From: Dyella telluris
Lineage (GTDB): Bacteria > Pseudomonadota > Gammaproteobacteria > Xanthomonadales > Rhodanobacteraceae
Direction: 5' to 3'
Assembly (NCBI RefSeq): GCF_014297575.1
Contig: NZ_CP060412.1
Span: 1-64,000 of the forward strand
DNA length: 64,000 nucleotides
Numbering within the stretch: position 1 is the stretch's first letter; the number at the start of each line of letters is the position of its first letter. This document shows, one piece after another, positions 31,201 through 40,695 of this stretch. The notes under the pieces were generated by a model that worked only from the letters and a program-made list of their open reading frames with translations, was not told the origin of the DNA and did not search any database. The position numbers and the translations under genes are program-made.

Positions 31201-34200
31201 AGTGATACCGAGCATCGCGTGGCCAGCGCGATGGAAGCCGTGCTCGCGTTGCCGGAACTGGATGTGCGCGACAACTTCTTCGCGCTGGGCGGGCACTCCC
31301 TGCTCGCCGCGCAGCTCACGGCGCGACTGAACCGGGAGTTCGGCATCGCGCTGTCGTTCCGCACGCTGTTCGACGCACCCACCATCGAAGGCCTTGCACA
31401 GGCCATCGACGGCTATCGCACACCGGCCACGGCCACGCCGTCGACGGATATCCCGCGACTAGCCGAGCGCCACGTGGCACCACTGTCTTCCATGCAGCAG
31501 CGCCTGTGGTACCTCGAGCAGCTGCATCCCGGTCGCGTGGTCTACAACACGCCGTCCGCACACCGTCTGCGCGGCCCCATGGACGTGGCGGCCTTCCAGC
31601 AGGCACTGCAGGACGTGGTGCAACGCCAGCCCGTGCTGCGCACGTCGATCGAAGCGGGTGAGAACGGTGGCGTCCAGCGCATCCATGCCGACCTTGTGCC
31701 GGAGCTGTGGCTGGAAGACCTGTCGGCCATGCCGGAACACGCCCGCATGGACGCACTGAAGCAGACGCTGGACGCGTCCATTGCCGAGCCGTTCGACCTC
31801 ACCCAGCCGCCGCTGTATCGCGCCCGCCTGTTCCGGCTGGACGAGAACGACCATGTGTTCTTCTTCATGGCCCATCACATCGTGTGGGATGGCTGGTCGT
31901 TCGACCTGCTGTACGAAGACCTCTCCCGCGCCTACGTGGCGCGCAGCACCGGTGCCGGCGAAGGCCTGCCGCCGCTTGGTGTCGAGTACGCGGACTTCGC
32001 GGCGTGGCATCGCGACTGGATGCGCAGCGACACGGTGCAGGCGCAGTTGTCGCACTGGCTGAAGACCCTGGATGGCGCGCTTGAACCGCTGGAGCTGCCC
32101 GCCGATCGCCAGCGCCCTGCACGCATGTCGGGTGCGGGCGCCACCGAATGGGTACGCATCCCCGCCGAACGCGTGGCCGCCGTGCACACACTGGCGCAGC
32201 GCGAAGAAGCCACCTCGTTCATGGTGTTGCTGGCCACCTACTACGTGCTGCTGCATCGACTGAGCGGGCAGCGCGACCTGATCGTGGGTACGCCGGTGCG
32301 CGGTCGCGACCGCGTGGAAACCGAGAGCATCATGGGCCTGTTCGTCAACGCCCTGCCACTGCGCGTGGCGGTGGACCCGGATGCATCGTTCCGCGACGTG
32401 CTGCACCAGGTGCGACAGGTCGTGCTCGACGCCTTCGCGCACCCGGACGTGCCGTTCGAACAGCTGGTGTTCTCGCTGGGCCTGGCCCGCGACGAAAGCC
32501 GGCCGCCGATCTCCCAGGCCATGTTCTCCTTCCAGGATGCGCGCCGCCGCATCGTGTCGTGGGGCGGGCTGTCGCATGAGCACTTGCCGGTGTTCCAGCG
32601 CGGCGCGGCCGACGACATCGGCCTGTGGTTCCTCGAGCAGGAGCAAGGCCTGCTCGGCGGCATCACCTACAACACCGACATCTTCGACGCCTCCACCGCC
32701 GCGCGTTTCCGCGACTGCTACGAAACGCTGCTGGCCTCGGCACTGGCCGACCCGGCACGCGCCGTCGCCGCGCTCGACCTGCTGCCGGCGCACGAAGCGG
32801 CCCGGCTCGCCGCATGGAACCAGACGCAGCTGGACGTCCCCGACCTGCGCCTGCACGAGCTGTTCGAACAGCAGTGCGACCGCGTGCCGGAGCACGCCGC
32901 CATCCGTTGCCGTGACGTCACCGTCAGCTACCGCGAACTCGACGCACGCGCCAACCGCATCGCCCACGCGCTGCGCCAGCGCGGCGCACAACGCGGTGCG
33001 CTGGTCGGCGTGTCACTGACGCGCGGCATCGACATGGTGGCCACCGTACTGGCCGTGCTGAAAACCGGCGCCGGCTATGTGCCACTGGATCCCGACTTCC
33101 CGGCAGATCGCCTCTCCTACATGGCGCAGGATGCCGAACTGGCCGTGCTGGTCACCGACTCGACCCTGTCCGCGCGCATCGACGGCGTCGATGTACCGCG
33201 CCTGCTGCTCGATGCATCCTCCAGCGAACTCGACGCCCTCCCGTCGGCGCGACTGCCGGCCGATCCGGGGCTATGCGGCGATTTCCCCGCCTACGTCATC
33301 TACACCTCCGGCTCCACCGGTCGGCCGAAGGGTGTCGCCATTCCGCATCGCGCGGTGGTGAATTTCCTGGCCGGCATGGCGCAGCGTCCCGGCCTGCGCA
33401 CCGACGAGCGCCTGCTCGCGGTGACCACGCTGTCGTTCGACATCGCCGTGCTCGAACTGTTCGGTCCGCTCAGCGTGGGTGGCGAAGTGCTGCTCGCCAC
33501 GCGCGAGGAATCCATGGACGGCGATGCCTTGTGCCAGCTCCTGGACACGCATGGCGCCACCATGATGCAGGCCACGCCGGTCACCTGGCGGCTCCTGCTG
33601 CAGACCTCCTGGCACCCGCCGCAGGGTTTTCGCGCCCTGTGCGGTGGCGAGCCGCTCCCGGCCGACCTGGCCCGGCAGCTGCTGGATCGCGGGGCTGAAC
33701 TCTGGAACATGTATGGCCCCACCGAAACCACGGTGTGGTCCACCTGCTCGCGCGTGGAGCAACCCGAACGCGGCGTTTCCATCGGCACGCCGATTGCCAA
33801 CACCACCATCCACATCCTCGACGAGCGCGGGCGTCATTGCCCCATCGGCGTGCCCGGCGAGCTGTGCATCGGCGGCGAAGGCGTGGCGCTGGGCTACCTG
33901 CATCGCGAGGAACTCACGGCGGAACGCTTCCCGCGCGATCCGTTCGCACCGGGCGCGCGCTTCTATCGCACCGGCGACCGCGCGCGCTGGCTGGCCGATG
34001 GCACGCTGGAACACCTCGGCCGCCTCGACTTCCAGGTGAAGCTGCGCGGCTACCGCATCGAACCGGGTGAAATCGAAGCCGTGGCACGACTGGAACCGGG
34101 CGTGCTCGACTGCGTCGTAGTAGTGCGCGAGCTGGCGCCCGGCGATGACCGCCTGGTGCTGTACGCCGTCAGCAGCGAAGACGAAGACACGCTGTGGCCC

Positions 34201-34662
34201 AGACTGCGCGCGCAACTTGCCACGCGCCTGCCGGCCTACATGCAGCCGCAGCACATGGTTCGCCTGTCCGCACTGCCGCGCACGCCCAACGGCAAGACCG
34301 ACCGCAAGGCCCTGCCCCTGCCCACGCTGGGTGCTACCGCCACCATCGAAGATGCCGAGCCCGGCGTCAGCGCCAGTGACGATGCGCGCGAGCGTTATCT
34401 CGGCGAAGTGTGGTGCCGGCTGGTCGGCGTGGACGACGTGCGCGCCAGCGACAACTTCTTCGATATCGGCGGCCATTCGCTGCTCGCCATCGAAATGGTC
34501 ACGCAGGTGCGCAAGGAAACCGGCGTCAAGCTGAACCTGCTCGATGTCGCCACCAGCCCGCTGGCTTCACTGGCCGCGGCGCTGCCGGAGGGCGACCTCA
34601 CGGAACCGGGTAAGAACGCCTCGCTGGGCGGCAGGCTGCGACAGCTCTTCGGCAGGCGGTGA
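28216..34662 (+). CDS. Dimodular NRPS (C-A-T-C-A-T) without thioesterase
   Basis: This 2148-residue protein has two modules. Condensation 1 has HHIVCDGWS near residue 162; its start ([27 protein letters not shown]) matches condensation domains that follow PKS/aminotransferase modules. Adenylation 1 has [14 protein letters not shown] near 635, and carrier 1 has LGGHSLL near 1025. Condensation 2 has HHIVWDGWS near 1220, adenylation 2 has [14 protein letters not shown] near 1694, and carrier 2 has IGGHSLL near 2085. Hand-read specificity residues, D-I-L-Q-I-G-A-V-W and D-I-L-Q-L-G-M-V-W, look glycine-like. The protein ends ~60 residues after the last carrier, so no thioesterase or reductase is present and release must be in trans. 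It starts within the last codons of the previous gene and runs into the GT2 gene. Confidence 0.93.
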   Translation: MTANDPAQGPDAGAVAVDYDPFAGATLARVVPATAPQREVWLASALEPEASLAYNESVSLRLHGELDVQALQTALQQLMERHEALRATFANEGTELCIAATQDLPCPLRELSWLGPDEQQAEIAQTLTRVVSEPFDLDHGPLVRAELLRLSTQEHLLVFTAHHIVCDGWSFGVIVRDLATLYAQQTGKGQELPPADLFADYALAEAARAQSADGKGDEAYWLTRFANATPSLDLPTDHARPRQRSFHSRREDQLLDASLVADVKRMGAQRGASLYATLLAAFGLLLQRLSGQDDVVIGIPSAGQAAGGHQDLVGHCVNVLPLRVAMDTAAPFSDSLKQVRGDLLDAFDHQQYTLGSLLARLALPRDPGRLPLTSVLFNLDQALDERTVSFPGLSFEFAGNPRVFENFELFVNAVQLPSGIRLECQYNSDLFEAATIQAWLDAYVTLLRHAASTPDAAGDALALVSPSAHAQLKALQPARSNYPAQQLAHEYFEKQVDRAPSRLALAGEAALTYAELEARANSIAHVLRERGVGRGQLVGLSVARSADMLAALLGVLKSGAGYVPLDPSFPPERLAFMAQDAELAALVVDDEVDTVFDFPAERVLSLKRDAARIAATSDLRLPQDERSATPESPAYVIYTSGSTGKPKGVRVPHRATSNFISSMQREPGIREDDRLVAVTTLSFDIAFLELMLPLSVGAAIVLASHDDVRDGTALRQLVERSQATVMQATPAGWRVLLESGWNGRNGFKAIAGGEPLPLDLAEALLARCGELWNAYGPTETTVWSTLWRAQDPRAGISIGRPIANTTVHVLDEHGAPCALGMPGELYIGGDGVTLGYLNRPELNAERFLPDPFGSDEQARMYRTGDRGRWLANGELEHLGRLDFQVKIRGYRIELGEIETALVDLPEVARAVVMAREDRPGDVRLVAYVVPAEGVDLETVDLCPRLRQRLPDYMLPQHFVAMTAIPLLPNGKIDRKSLPAPSQPVAEARRDRRAPQSDTEHRVASAMEAVLALPELDVRDNFFALGGHSLLAAQLTARLNREFGIALSFRTLFDAPTIEGLAQAIDGYRTPATATPSTDIPRLAERHVAPLSSMQQRLWYLEQLHPGRVVYNTPSAHRLRGPMDVAAFQQALQDVVQRQPVLRTSIEAGENGGVQRIHADLVPELWLEDLSAMPEHARMDALKQTLDASIAEPFDLTQPPLYRARLFRLDENDHVFFFMAHHIVWDGWSFDLLYEDLSRAYVARSTGAGEGLPPLGVEYADFAAWHRDWMRSDTVQAQLSHWLKTLDGALEPLELPADRQRPARMSGAGATEWVRIPAERVAAVHTLAQREEATSFMVLLATYYVLLHRLSGQRDLIVGTPVRGRDRVETESIMGLFVNALPLRVAVDPDASFRDVLHQVRQVVLDAFAHPDVPFEQLVFSLGLARDESRPPISQAMFSFQDARRRIVSWGGLSHEHLPVFQRGAADDIGLWFLEQEQGLLGGITYNTDIFDASTAARFRDCYETLLASALADPARAVAALDLLPAHEAARLAAWNQTQLDVPDLRLHELFEQQCDRVPEHAAIRCRDVTVSYRELDARANRIAHALRQRGAQRGALVGVSLTRGIDMVATVLAVLKTGAGYVPLDPDFPADRLSYMAQDAELAVLVTDSTLSARIDGVDVPRLLLDASSSELDALPSARLPADPGLCGDFPAYVIYTSGSTGRPKGVAIPHRAVVNFLAGMAQRPGLRTDERLLAVTTLSFDIAVLELFGPLSVGGEVLLATREESMDGDALCQLLDTHGATMMQATPVTWRLLLQTSWHPPQGFRALCGGEPLPADLARQLLDRGAELWNMYGPTETTVWSTCSRVEQPERGVSIGTPIANTTIHILDERGRHCPIGVPGELCIGGEGVALGYLHREELTAERFPRDPFAPGARFYRTGDRARWLADGTLEHLGRLDFQVKLRGYRIEPGEIEAVARLEPGVLDCVVVVRELAPGDDRLVLYAVSSEDEDTLWPRLRAQLATRLPAYMQPQHMVRLSALPRTPNGKTDRKALPLPTLGATATIEDAEPGVSASDDARERYLGEVWCRLVGVDDVRASDNFFDIGGHSLLAIEMVTQVRKETGVKLNLLDVATSPLASLAAALPEGDLTEPGKNASLGGRLRQLFGRR

Positions 34663-34688
34663 GCGGACATGGCGACAGGGGGATCGAC

Positions 34689-35819
34689 ATGGGGACGATA
34701 GCGGCACTGGTGTGCAGGGCCAGCCTCCTGCTGCTGCTCTACATCTTCGTCGGCTATCCGCTCATTGCCTGGCTGTGCGCCAAGGTGATGCGGCGGCCGG
34801 TGCGCAAGCAGCCGATCCTGCCCACCGTGTCCATCATCATCGTGGTGCGCGACGGCGTGCAGCATATCCGTGCCAAGCTGAAGAACCTGCGTGCGCTGGA
34901 TTATCCCCCGGAGTACATCGAGGTCATTGTCGCCTGCGATGGCTGCAAGGACCGCACCGCGGCACTCGTACGTCACGCGCATGATGCGCGCGTGCGGGTG
35001 CTGGAGTTCCCGGTGGCACGCGGCAAGGCGCTGTGCCTCAACGATGCGGTCGCCACGGCACGCGGTGAAGTGCTGCTGATGACCGACGTGCAGCACAAGC
35101 TCTCCCCGCTGGCCCTGCGCGAACTGGTGGACAACCTGGGCGATCCACGCGTGGGCGCGGTCAGCGGCAGCCTGGAGCTGGAGAACGTGAACAGCACGTT
35201 CGGCCATGGCGTGAGCGCCTACTGGCACTACGAGAAGTTCATCCGCCACCAGGAGAGCCGCTGCGGCTCCTCCATCGGCGTATGCGGTGCGCTGTATGCG
35301 GTGCGCAACGAGCTGTACAAGCCGCTGCCGGCAGCCACCCTGCTTGATGACGTATTGGTGCCGATGGATGTCGCCGCTACCGGTCGCCGCGTGGTGTTCG
35401 AGCCCCGCGCCATCGCCTGGGGCGAAACCGCGCAGGCACCCATGGAAGAACAGCCGCGCCGCCTGCGCGCCATGGTGGGCTGCTTCCAGTTGATGGATGT
35501 GGCGCCATGGCTGCTGTCTCCGGCGCGCAATCCGCTGTGGTTCCAGTTCATGAGCCACAAGATGCTGCGGCTGCTCGCGCCGTGGCTGCTGCTGTCCCTG
35601 CTGCTGTCCTGCACCTATCTCGCCCGCCAGCACATCGCTTACGGCGCGATGCTGGCCGGCTTGCTGGCATGCGCCGGCGTGGTGGCGATCGAACGTGCAC
35701 GTCCCGATGCCGGTCGCTGGCTGCCGGTGCGGCTGATGGTGGCGTTCTTCTATCTCAACCTGTATGCGGCGCAGGCATCGATTGCCTATGCCCGAAGCCG
35801 AGGGGAACATTTATGGTGA
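34689..35819 (+). CDS. Membrane-bound family 2 glycosyltransferase
   Basis: The product is 376 residues. An N-terminal helix is followed by a GT-A domain with VSIIIVVRDG, VIVACDGCKDRTAALV and the metal-binding area LLMTDVQHKLSP, with a QxxRR-like QPRRLRAM further on. Two to three C-terminal helices (LLAPWLLLSLLLSC onward) complete a topology shared by processive or lipid-linked GT2 enzymes. ATG 34689 follows GGGGG at six bases; a GTG at 34659 overlapping the NRPS stop is possible. Being 26 bases after an NRPS gene links polysaccharide and peptide genes in one transcript. Confidence 0.88.
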   Translation: MGTIAALVCRASLLLLLYIFVGYPLIAWLCAKVMRRPVRKQPILPTVSIIIVVRDGVQHIRAKLKNLRALDYPPEYIEVIVACDGCKDRTAALVRHAHDARVRVLEFPVARGKALCLNDAVATARGEVLLMTDVQHKLSPLALRELVDNLGDPRVGAVSGSLELENVNSTFGHGVSAYWHYEKFIRHQESRCGSSIGVCGALYAVRNELYKPLPAATLLDDVLVPMDVAATGRRVVFEPRAIAWGETAQAPMEEQPRRLRAMVGCFQLMDVAPWLLSPARNPLWFQFMSHKMLRLLAPWLLLSLLLSCTYLARQHIAYGAMLAGLLACAGVVAIERARPDAGRWLPVRLMVAFFYLNLYAAQASIAYARSRGEHLW

Positions 35820-36913
35820 GCCAGATGCCGAGCACGGGTATCCGCGAAAGGTTGGGCGAGCTCTGCTACAACGCGGGCCTGCTCAACCCTTTGCAGAAGA
35901 TGCGTGCCTGGTGGCAGAAGGACCTGCGCATCCTTGCCTACCACCGCGTCATGCCCGTGCCCGATCCCGAGCACTATGCGTTCGACATGGAGCTGATCAG
36001 CACCACGCCGGAAGAGTTCCGCGAGCAGATGCAACTGGTGAAGGAGCGCTACCGGCCCATGCGCCTCAGCGACGTCGCCGCCGCCATCAATGCGGGCGAG
36101 ACGTTGCCACCGGATGCCGTGGTGGTCACCTTCGACGACGGCTATGACGACAACTACCGCATCGCCTACCCCATCCTGAAAGAGCTGGGCGTTCCCGCCA
36201 CGTTCTTCATCTCCACCGGCCATATCGACAGCGGGCGCCCGTACGCCTACGACTGGCTGGTGCACATGATCCTGTTGAGCGGCGCACCGCGACTGGTGCT
36301 GCCGGAACTGAACATGGACCTGCCCATGCCGGCCACCCGCGACGAGCGCCGCGCGCTGGCAGGCCAGGTGCTCGATCGCATGAAGGAGATCAGCGCACTG
36401 GCGCAGGCCGCGATGATCCGTCGACTGGAAACGCAGTGGAAGATGCCCTCCGAGCATGCCTATCCGCCGGAATGCCGCCCGATGAACTGGGACCAGCTTC
36501 GCGAGATGCGCGCCGCCGGCCTGGAGATCGGCTCGCATGGCGTGAACCACTGGATGCTCTCCAAGCTGCCGCGCGACGAGCTGGAGCGCGAGGTATTCGA
36601 TTCCCGCAATGCGCTGCTGCGCGAACTGGGCCCGATGCCGCTGCTGATGTCCTACCCGGTAGGCAGCAACCGCGCGTTCGACCGTCAGGTAATCGAGGTA
36701 ACGCGCGACGCCGGCTTCGACCTGGCCTGCAGCTACATCAGCGGCACCAATCCCCACCCCGCCGACAACCGCTATTCGCTGTACCGCATCGCGGTGGAGC
36801 GCTATTACGGCAAGGCATGGTTCGCCGCCCTGCTGGCCATGCCCGGCATCATCGGCTATCAGACACCGGCCCATCTCGCTTCAGTGGATGAGGCGAAACC
36901 ATGTTCCCACTGA
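35813..36913 (+). CDS. Polysaccharide deacetylase family protein (NodB fold)
   Basis: The product is 366 residues. The NodB motif 1, VVTFDDGYDDN (near residue 107), holds the catalytic aspartates. Later comes the His motif EIGSHGVNHWMLSKL, matching the family SxxxH pattern. Such enzymes remove N- or O-acetyl groups from glycans. No signal peptide is evident. ATG 35813 overlaps the end of the GT2 gene, with GAGGGGAAC upstream. It resembles deacetylases found in XrtA-type EPS loci. It overlaps the next gene by 13 bases. Confidence 0.9.
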   Translation: MVSQMPSTGIRERLGELCYNAGLLNPLQKMRAWWQKDLRILAYHRVMPVPDPEHYAFDMELISTTPEEFREQMQLVKERYRPMRLSDVAAAINAGETLPPDAVVVTFDDGYDDNYRIAYPILKELGVPATFFISTGHIDSGRPYAYDWLVHMILLSGAPRLVLPELNMDLPMPATRDERRALAGQVLDRMKEISALAQAAMIRRLETQWKMPSEHAYPPECRPMNWDQLREMRAAGLEIGSHGVNHWMLSKLPRDELEREVFDSRNALLRELGPMPLLMSYPVGSNRAFDRQVIEVTRDAGFDLACSYISGTNPHPADNRYSLYRIAVERYYGKAWFAALLAMPGIIGYQTPAHLASVDEAKPCSH

Positions 36914-38166
36914 TTCTTCTCTACGTTTTCCTGACCATTGTCCGACCGCAGGAATACATCCCGGCGCTGATCGGCCTGCCCGTGTTGCCGGTGGTACTGG
37001 TGCTGGCGTTCGCGGCCTGGATCGCCTCCGGTGCTCGCCGACCGCATGCGCCGCAGTTCCTGATACTGCTGGCGTTCTTCGGCGTGCTGATGCTGTCGGA
37101 AGTCGCCAATGGCTGGGTCGGCGGCGTGAAGGATCAGCTGGGCAAGTTCGGTCCGGTGGTGCTCATCTTTTTCATGATCGCCTCGGCGTGCACCACGCAG
37201 CCGCGCATCCGTACGCTGATGGCGGTGATGGTGATGTGCTCCACGCTGCTGGCCATCCACGGCATTGGGCAGCACCGCACCGGCATCGGCTGGACCGGCA
37301 TACCGCTGGCGGAAGACGGCCGTATCCGCTACGCAGGCATCTTCGACGATCCGAATGACCTGGGCATGCTGTTCGTGTCGGTATTCCCGATGGGTTGCCT
37401 GTTGTTCAAGCGCGCGGGGTTCATTGGCAAGCCGTTCTGGCTGGTCTGCATCCTGACCGTGCTGTATGGCGTGTACCTCACCAATTCGCGCGGCGCCATG
37501 CTCGGCGTGCTGGTGGTGATCGGCGCCTACATCTGGTATCGCCGCGGCATGGTGGTGGCGGCAATACTCGGCGCCGCCGGTCTGGCGGTGATGAAGATGC
37601 TTTCCTCGCGCATGCAGGAGCTGGATGCCGGCGAGGAGTCGGCCAGCGGACGCGTGGACGCCTGGTACGAAGGTCTGCAGATGTTCAAGTCCCATCCGCT
37701 GTTCGGCGTCGGGCCGGGCAACTTTACCGACTATAACCCGCTCACCGCGCACAACTCGTTTGTGCTGGTGCTGGCCGAGACCGGCTTCGTGGGCTACGTG
37801 CTGTGGCTGGCGCTGATCGGCTATACGTTCTGGATGGTGGCAACAGTGCTGCGCCAGAAGCCTGATGCCATCACCGAGCCCGAGCGCTACGCCGCCTGGA
37901 GCGAGGAGCGCCCCATGGCGCTTACCCTGCTGCTCTCGCTGTGTGGCATGTTCGCCTGCGCGTTCTTCCTCAGCCGCAGCTACATGATCGTCCTGTACGT
38001 GGTGCTCGCCATCGTCACCGGTTTCTACGTAGGTGCGCGCGAGCGCATCGACAGCCTGCCCTCTTTCAGCATGACCGAAAGCGGCATGCGCTGGATTCCC
38101 GCTGCCATCGGCAGCATCGCTGGCCTGTTCGTGCTGGTGAGCATTCTCCTGAGGACCGAAGGATGA
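36901..38166 (+). CDS. O-antigen ligase/Wzy-like polymerase, EPS-associated
   Basis: This is a 421-residue inner-membrane protein with about ten to eleven hydrophobic segments and the large periplasmic loop typical of the Wzy_C/WaaL superfamily. Within that loop are GRVDAWYEGLQMFKSHPLFGVGPG and the conserved TAHNSFVLVLAETG. The N-terminal pattern (LILLYVFLTIVRPQEYIP) resembles the O-ligase family associated with exosortase A loci. It likely polymerises or ligates EPS repeat units at the outer face of the inner membrane. It overlaps the deacetylase gene and is followed by the CapK-like gene after 49 bases. Confidence 0.88.
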   Translation: MFPLILLYVFLTIVRPQEYIPALIGLPVLPVVLVLAFAAWIASGARRPHAPQFLILLAFFGVLMLSEVANGWVGGVKDQLGKFGPVVLIFFMIASACTTQPRIRTLMAVMVMCSTLLAIHGIGQHRTGIGWTGIPLAEDGRIRYAGIFDDPNDLGMLFVSVFPMGCLLFKRAGFIGKPFWLVCILTVLYGVYLTNSRGAMLGVLVVIGAYIWYRRGMVVAAILGAAGLAVMKMLSSRMQELDAGEESASGRVDAWYEGLQMFKSHPLFGVGPGNFTDYNPLTAHNSFVLVLAETGFVGYVLWLALIGYTFWMVATVLRQKPDAITEPERYAAWSEERPMALTLLLSLCGMFACAFFLSRSYMIVLYVVLAIVTGFYVGARERIDSLPSFSMTESGMRWIPAAIGSIAGLFVLVSILLRTEG

Positions 38167-38215
38167 ACGCTCGCCTTCCCACAGCCCTCCCTTCCGGCCT
38201 GACGGAGCATCGGCC

Positions 38216-39577
38216 ATGAGCGACTGGTACGAACGGCTTTTCCGTGGCGTGCTGTATCCGGCCTACGAGACCGGCCTGCGCCGGCGCGACACGCTCTCCT
38301 GGCTGGCCCGCTACGAGCGCGACCAGTGGTACTCGCCGCAGGCCATCGCGTCATTGCAGTTCACCCGGCTGAAGGCGCTGCTCGAACATTGCTATCGCGA
38401 TGTACCGTATTACCGTCGCCGCTGGCGCGAGCTGGACATTGCGCCAGACGATATCCGCAGCCTGGACGACTACGCCAGGCTGCCCGTGCTGACCAAGGAC
38501 GACATCCGCGAAAACTTCAAGGAGCTGCAGGCAGAGTCCTGGCGCAACCGCCTGCTGTTCAAGCGCACTGGCGGTTCCACCGGCGAACCGCTGGAACTGG
38601 GCTACACGCACGAAAGCTACGAGCGACGCATGGCGGTGATGTGGCGCGGCTACGGCTGGGCCGCCTCGCGACCGGGCCGTCGCACGTTGTACCTGTGGGC
38701 GGGCACGGTGGGCACGCCCGGCCGCCTGCATCAGTTCAAGGACAACCTGTACAACGCCCTCTTCGCGCGCCGCATGCTCAACAGCTTCGACATGACCGAG
38801 TCGAACCTGGCCAGCTACGCCGATGCCATCGACCGTTACCGGCCCTCCATCATCGTGGGCTACGTGCACCCGCTGGCGCAGCTTGCCGAGTGGATGGTGG
38901 AAACCGGCCGCAAGGTGCATCAACCCGATGCCGTGATCACCGCCGCCGAGGCATTGCACCCACACCAGCGCGAAATCATCGGCAAGGCCTTCGGCAGCGC
39001 CGTGTACAACACCTATGGTTGCCGCGAGGTCATGCTGATTGCTTCCGAATGCCCGCATCACCAGGGTCTTCACGTGAACTCCGACCATCTGGTGCTGGAA
39101 CTTCTCAACGAGGAGGGGCGACCCACCACCAAGGGCCCCGGCGAAGTCGCGGTGACCGACCTGTCCAACTACGGCATGCCGTTCATCCGTTACCTCAACG
39201 GTGACCTCGCCACTGCCTCGCCCACGCACAGCTGCCCCTGCGGTCGCGGCCTGCCCCTGCTGGATCGCGTGGACGGTCGCGTGCTCGACGCCATCCGCAC
39301 GCCGGACGGGCGCATCCTGCCGGGCGAGTTTTTCCCGCACATGCTCAAGGACGTGCCCGGCCTCACGCGCTTCCAGCTGGTGCAGCGGGAGCTGGACCGC
39401 CTGGAGCTATCCATCGTGCGCAACGATGGCTTCGACGATGCCTCGCTGGCGTATATCCGCCGCGAGACAGCCAAGGTGCTGGGCGACAGCGTGTCGCTGC
39501 ACTATCACTTCGTCGACGACATCCCGCTCACCCGTAGTGGCAAGCGTCGAGTGACCCGCTCCGAGATCGCGTCATGA
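38216..39577 (+). CDS. CapK/PaaK-family AMP-forming ligase-like protein
   Basis: The product is 453 residues. The adenylate-binding P-loop-like segment is FKRTGGSTGEPLEL (near residues 116-129), YNTYGCREV is the equivalent of the acyl-CoA ligase YGxTE motif, and SGKRRVTRSEI forms the C-terminus. The family includes phenylacetate-CoA ligase and CapK-type proteins common in capsule and EPS loci. It would activate a carboxylate as an AMP ester and pass it to a thiol or sugar. Next to an NRPS line it is a candidate for loading or transferring an acyl group. Start and stop overlap or adjoin its GT4 neighbour. The substrate is unknown. Confidence 0.87.
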   Translation: MSDWYERLFRGVLYPAYETGLRRRDTLSWLARYERDQWYSPQAIASLQFTRLKALLEHCYRDVPYYRRRWRELDIAPDDIRSLDDYARLPVLTKDDIRENFKELQAESWRNRLLFKRTGGSTGEPLELGYTHESYERRMAVMWRGYGWAASRPGRRTLYLWAGTVGTPGRLHQFKDNLYNALFARRMLNSFDMTESNLASYADAIDRYRPSIIVGYVHPLAQLAEWMVETGRKVHQPDAVITAAEALHPHQREIIGKAFGSAVYNTYGCREVMLIASECPHHQGLHVNSDHLVLELLNEEGRPTTKGPGEVAVTDLSNYGMPFIRYLNGDLATASPTHSCPCGRGLPLLDRVDGRVLDAIRTPDGRILPGEFFPHMLKDVPGLTRFQLVQRELDRLELSIVRNDGFDDASLAYIRRETAKVLGDSVSLHYHFVDDIPLTRSGKRRVTRSEIAS

Positions 39578-40695
39578 ACATCACGCACGTGGTCGAAAAC
39601 CTCAACCGCGGCGGACTCGAGCGCATGGTGCTCGACCTGGTGCAGCGCCAGCAGCAGCAAGGCCATCACTGCCAGGTGGTATGCCTGTACGAGACCGGCT
39701 CACTGGCGCACGAACTGGATATCGCAGGCATCCCGGTAGTGGCCTGCCACAAGGGGCGTGGCATCGACCTGCGCGCGCTGGCACGGGCGCGCTGGGCCAT
39801 CGACCGGCACGACACCGACGTGCTGCACACCCACAACGCCGTGGCACATTACCAGGCGGTGATCGCTGCCTGCGGGCTGGGCGTGCTGCGCGTGCTCAAC
39901 ACGCGCCACGGCATGGGCGCAGGCGTGCGCACGGGCCGCAAGGAGTGGCTGTACCGCCGCGCGCTGTCGCGCACGGATCTGGTGGTCACCGTTTGTGAAG
40001 CAGCCCGTCGCAACGGCCTGTCGCGCGGCATGTTCCCGCCACCCAAGACGCGCGTGGTGCCCAACGGGATTGCCGTGGAACGCTTCCGCCCCGCCTCGGA
40101 GGCCATGCGCCGTCACGTCCTGCAGATGCTGGATCTTCCGGAGAACGCCTTCCTGATCGGCAACGTCGGCCGGCTCAACTGGACCAAGGATCAGGCCGGC
40201 CTGATCCAGGCCTTCCGCCTGGTGCATGCGCGCCACCCCTCGGCAAGGTTGCTGCTGATCGGCGACGGCGAACTGCGCGCCGAGCTTGAACAAAGCGCCG
40301 ACGGTGAAGGAGTGCGCGATGCCGTGCACTTCCTTGGCGACCGCAACGACGTGCGTGATCTGCTGCAGGGACTGGACCTGTTCGTGATGTCGTCGGTCAG
40401 CGAAGGCTATTCGATGGCCCTGCTCGAAGCCTGTGCAGTGGCCCTGCCCATCGTGGCCACCGACGTCGGCGGCAACAGCGAGATCATCCATACCGGTCGC
40501 ACCGGGCAGCTGGTGCCGCCCGGCGAACCTGACGCACTGGCCGAGGCCATGCTGCAACTGCTGGAGCGGCCGCATCTGGCCTCGTCTTATGGCCATGCGG
40601 CCCGTGCCTGGGTGGAAAAGTATGGTTCACTGGAAGCGATGACCGATCGCTACGAGCGCCTGTACCAGGCCATGGAGTGCGAGACATGCGGTTGA
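39574..40695 (+). CDS. Family 4 glycosyltransferase
   Basis: The product is 373 residues with a GT-B fold. The N-terminal glycine-rich acceptor motif is VVENLNRGGLERMVLDL, VLHTHNAVAHY follows, and the C-terminal nucleotide-sugar site has the E-x7-E motif in VSEGYSMALLEACAVALPIVATDVGG. Its ATG overlaps the stop of the CapK-like gene (ATGA), so the two are translationally coupled. It resembles XrtA-locus glycosyltransferases. The sugar specificity is not readable. Confidence 0.9.
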   Translation: MNITHVVENLNRGGLERMVLDLVQRQQQQGHHCQVVCLYETGSLAHELDIAGIPVVACHKGRGIDLRALARARWAIDRHDTDVLHTHNAVAHYQAVIAACGLGVLRVLNTRHGMGAGVRTGRKEWLYRRALSRTDLVVTVCEAARRNGLSRGMFPPPKTRVVPNGIAVERFRPASEAMRRHVLQMLDLPENAFLIGNVGRLNWTKDQAGLIQAFRLVHARHPSARLLLIGDGELRAELEQSADGEGVRDAVHFLGDRNDVRDLLQGLDLFVMSSVSEGYSMALLEACAVALPIVATDVGGNSEIIHTGRTGQLVPPGEPDALAEAMLQLLERPHLASSYGHAARAWVEKYGSLEAMTDRYERLYQAMECETCG

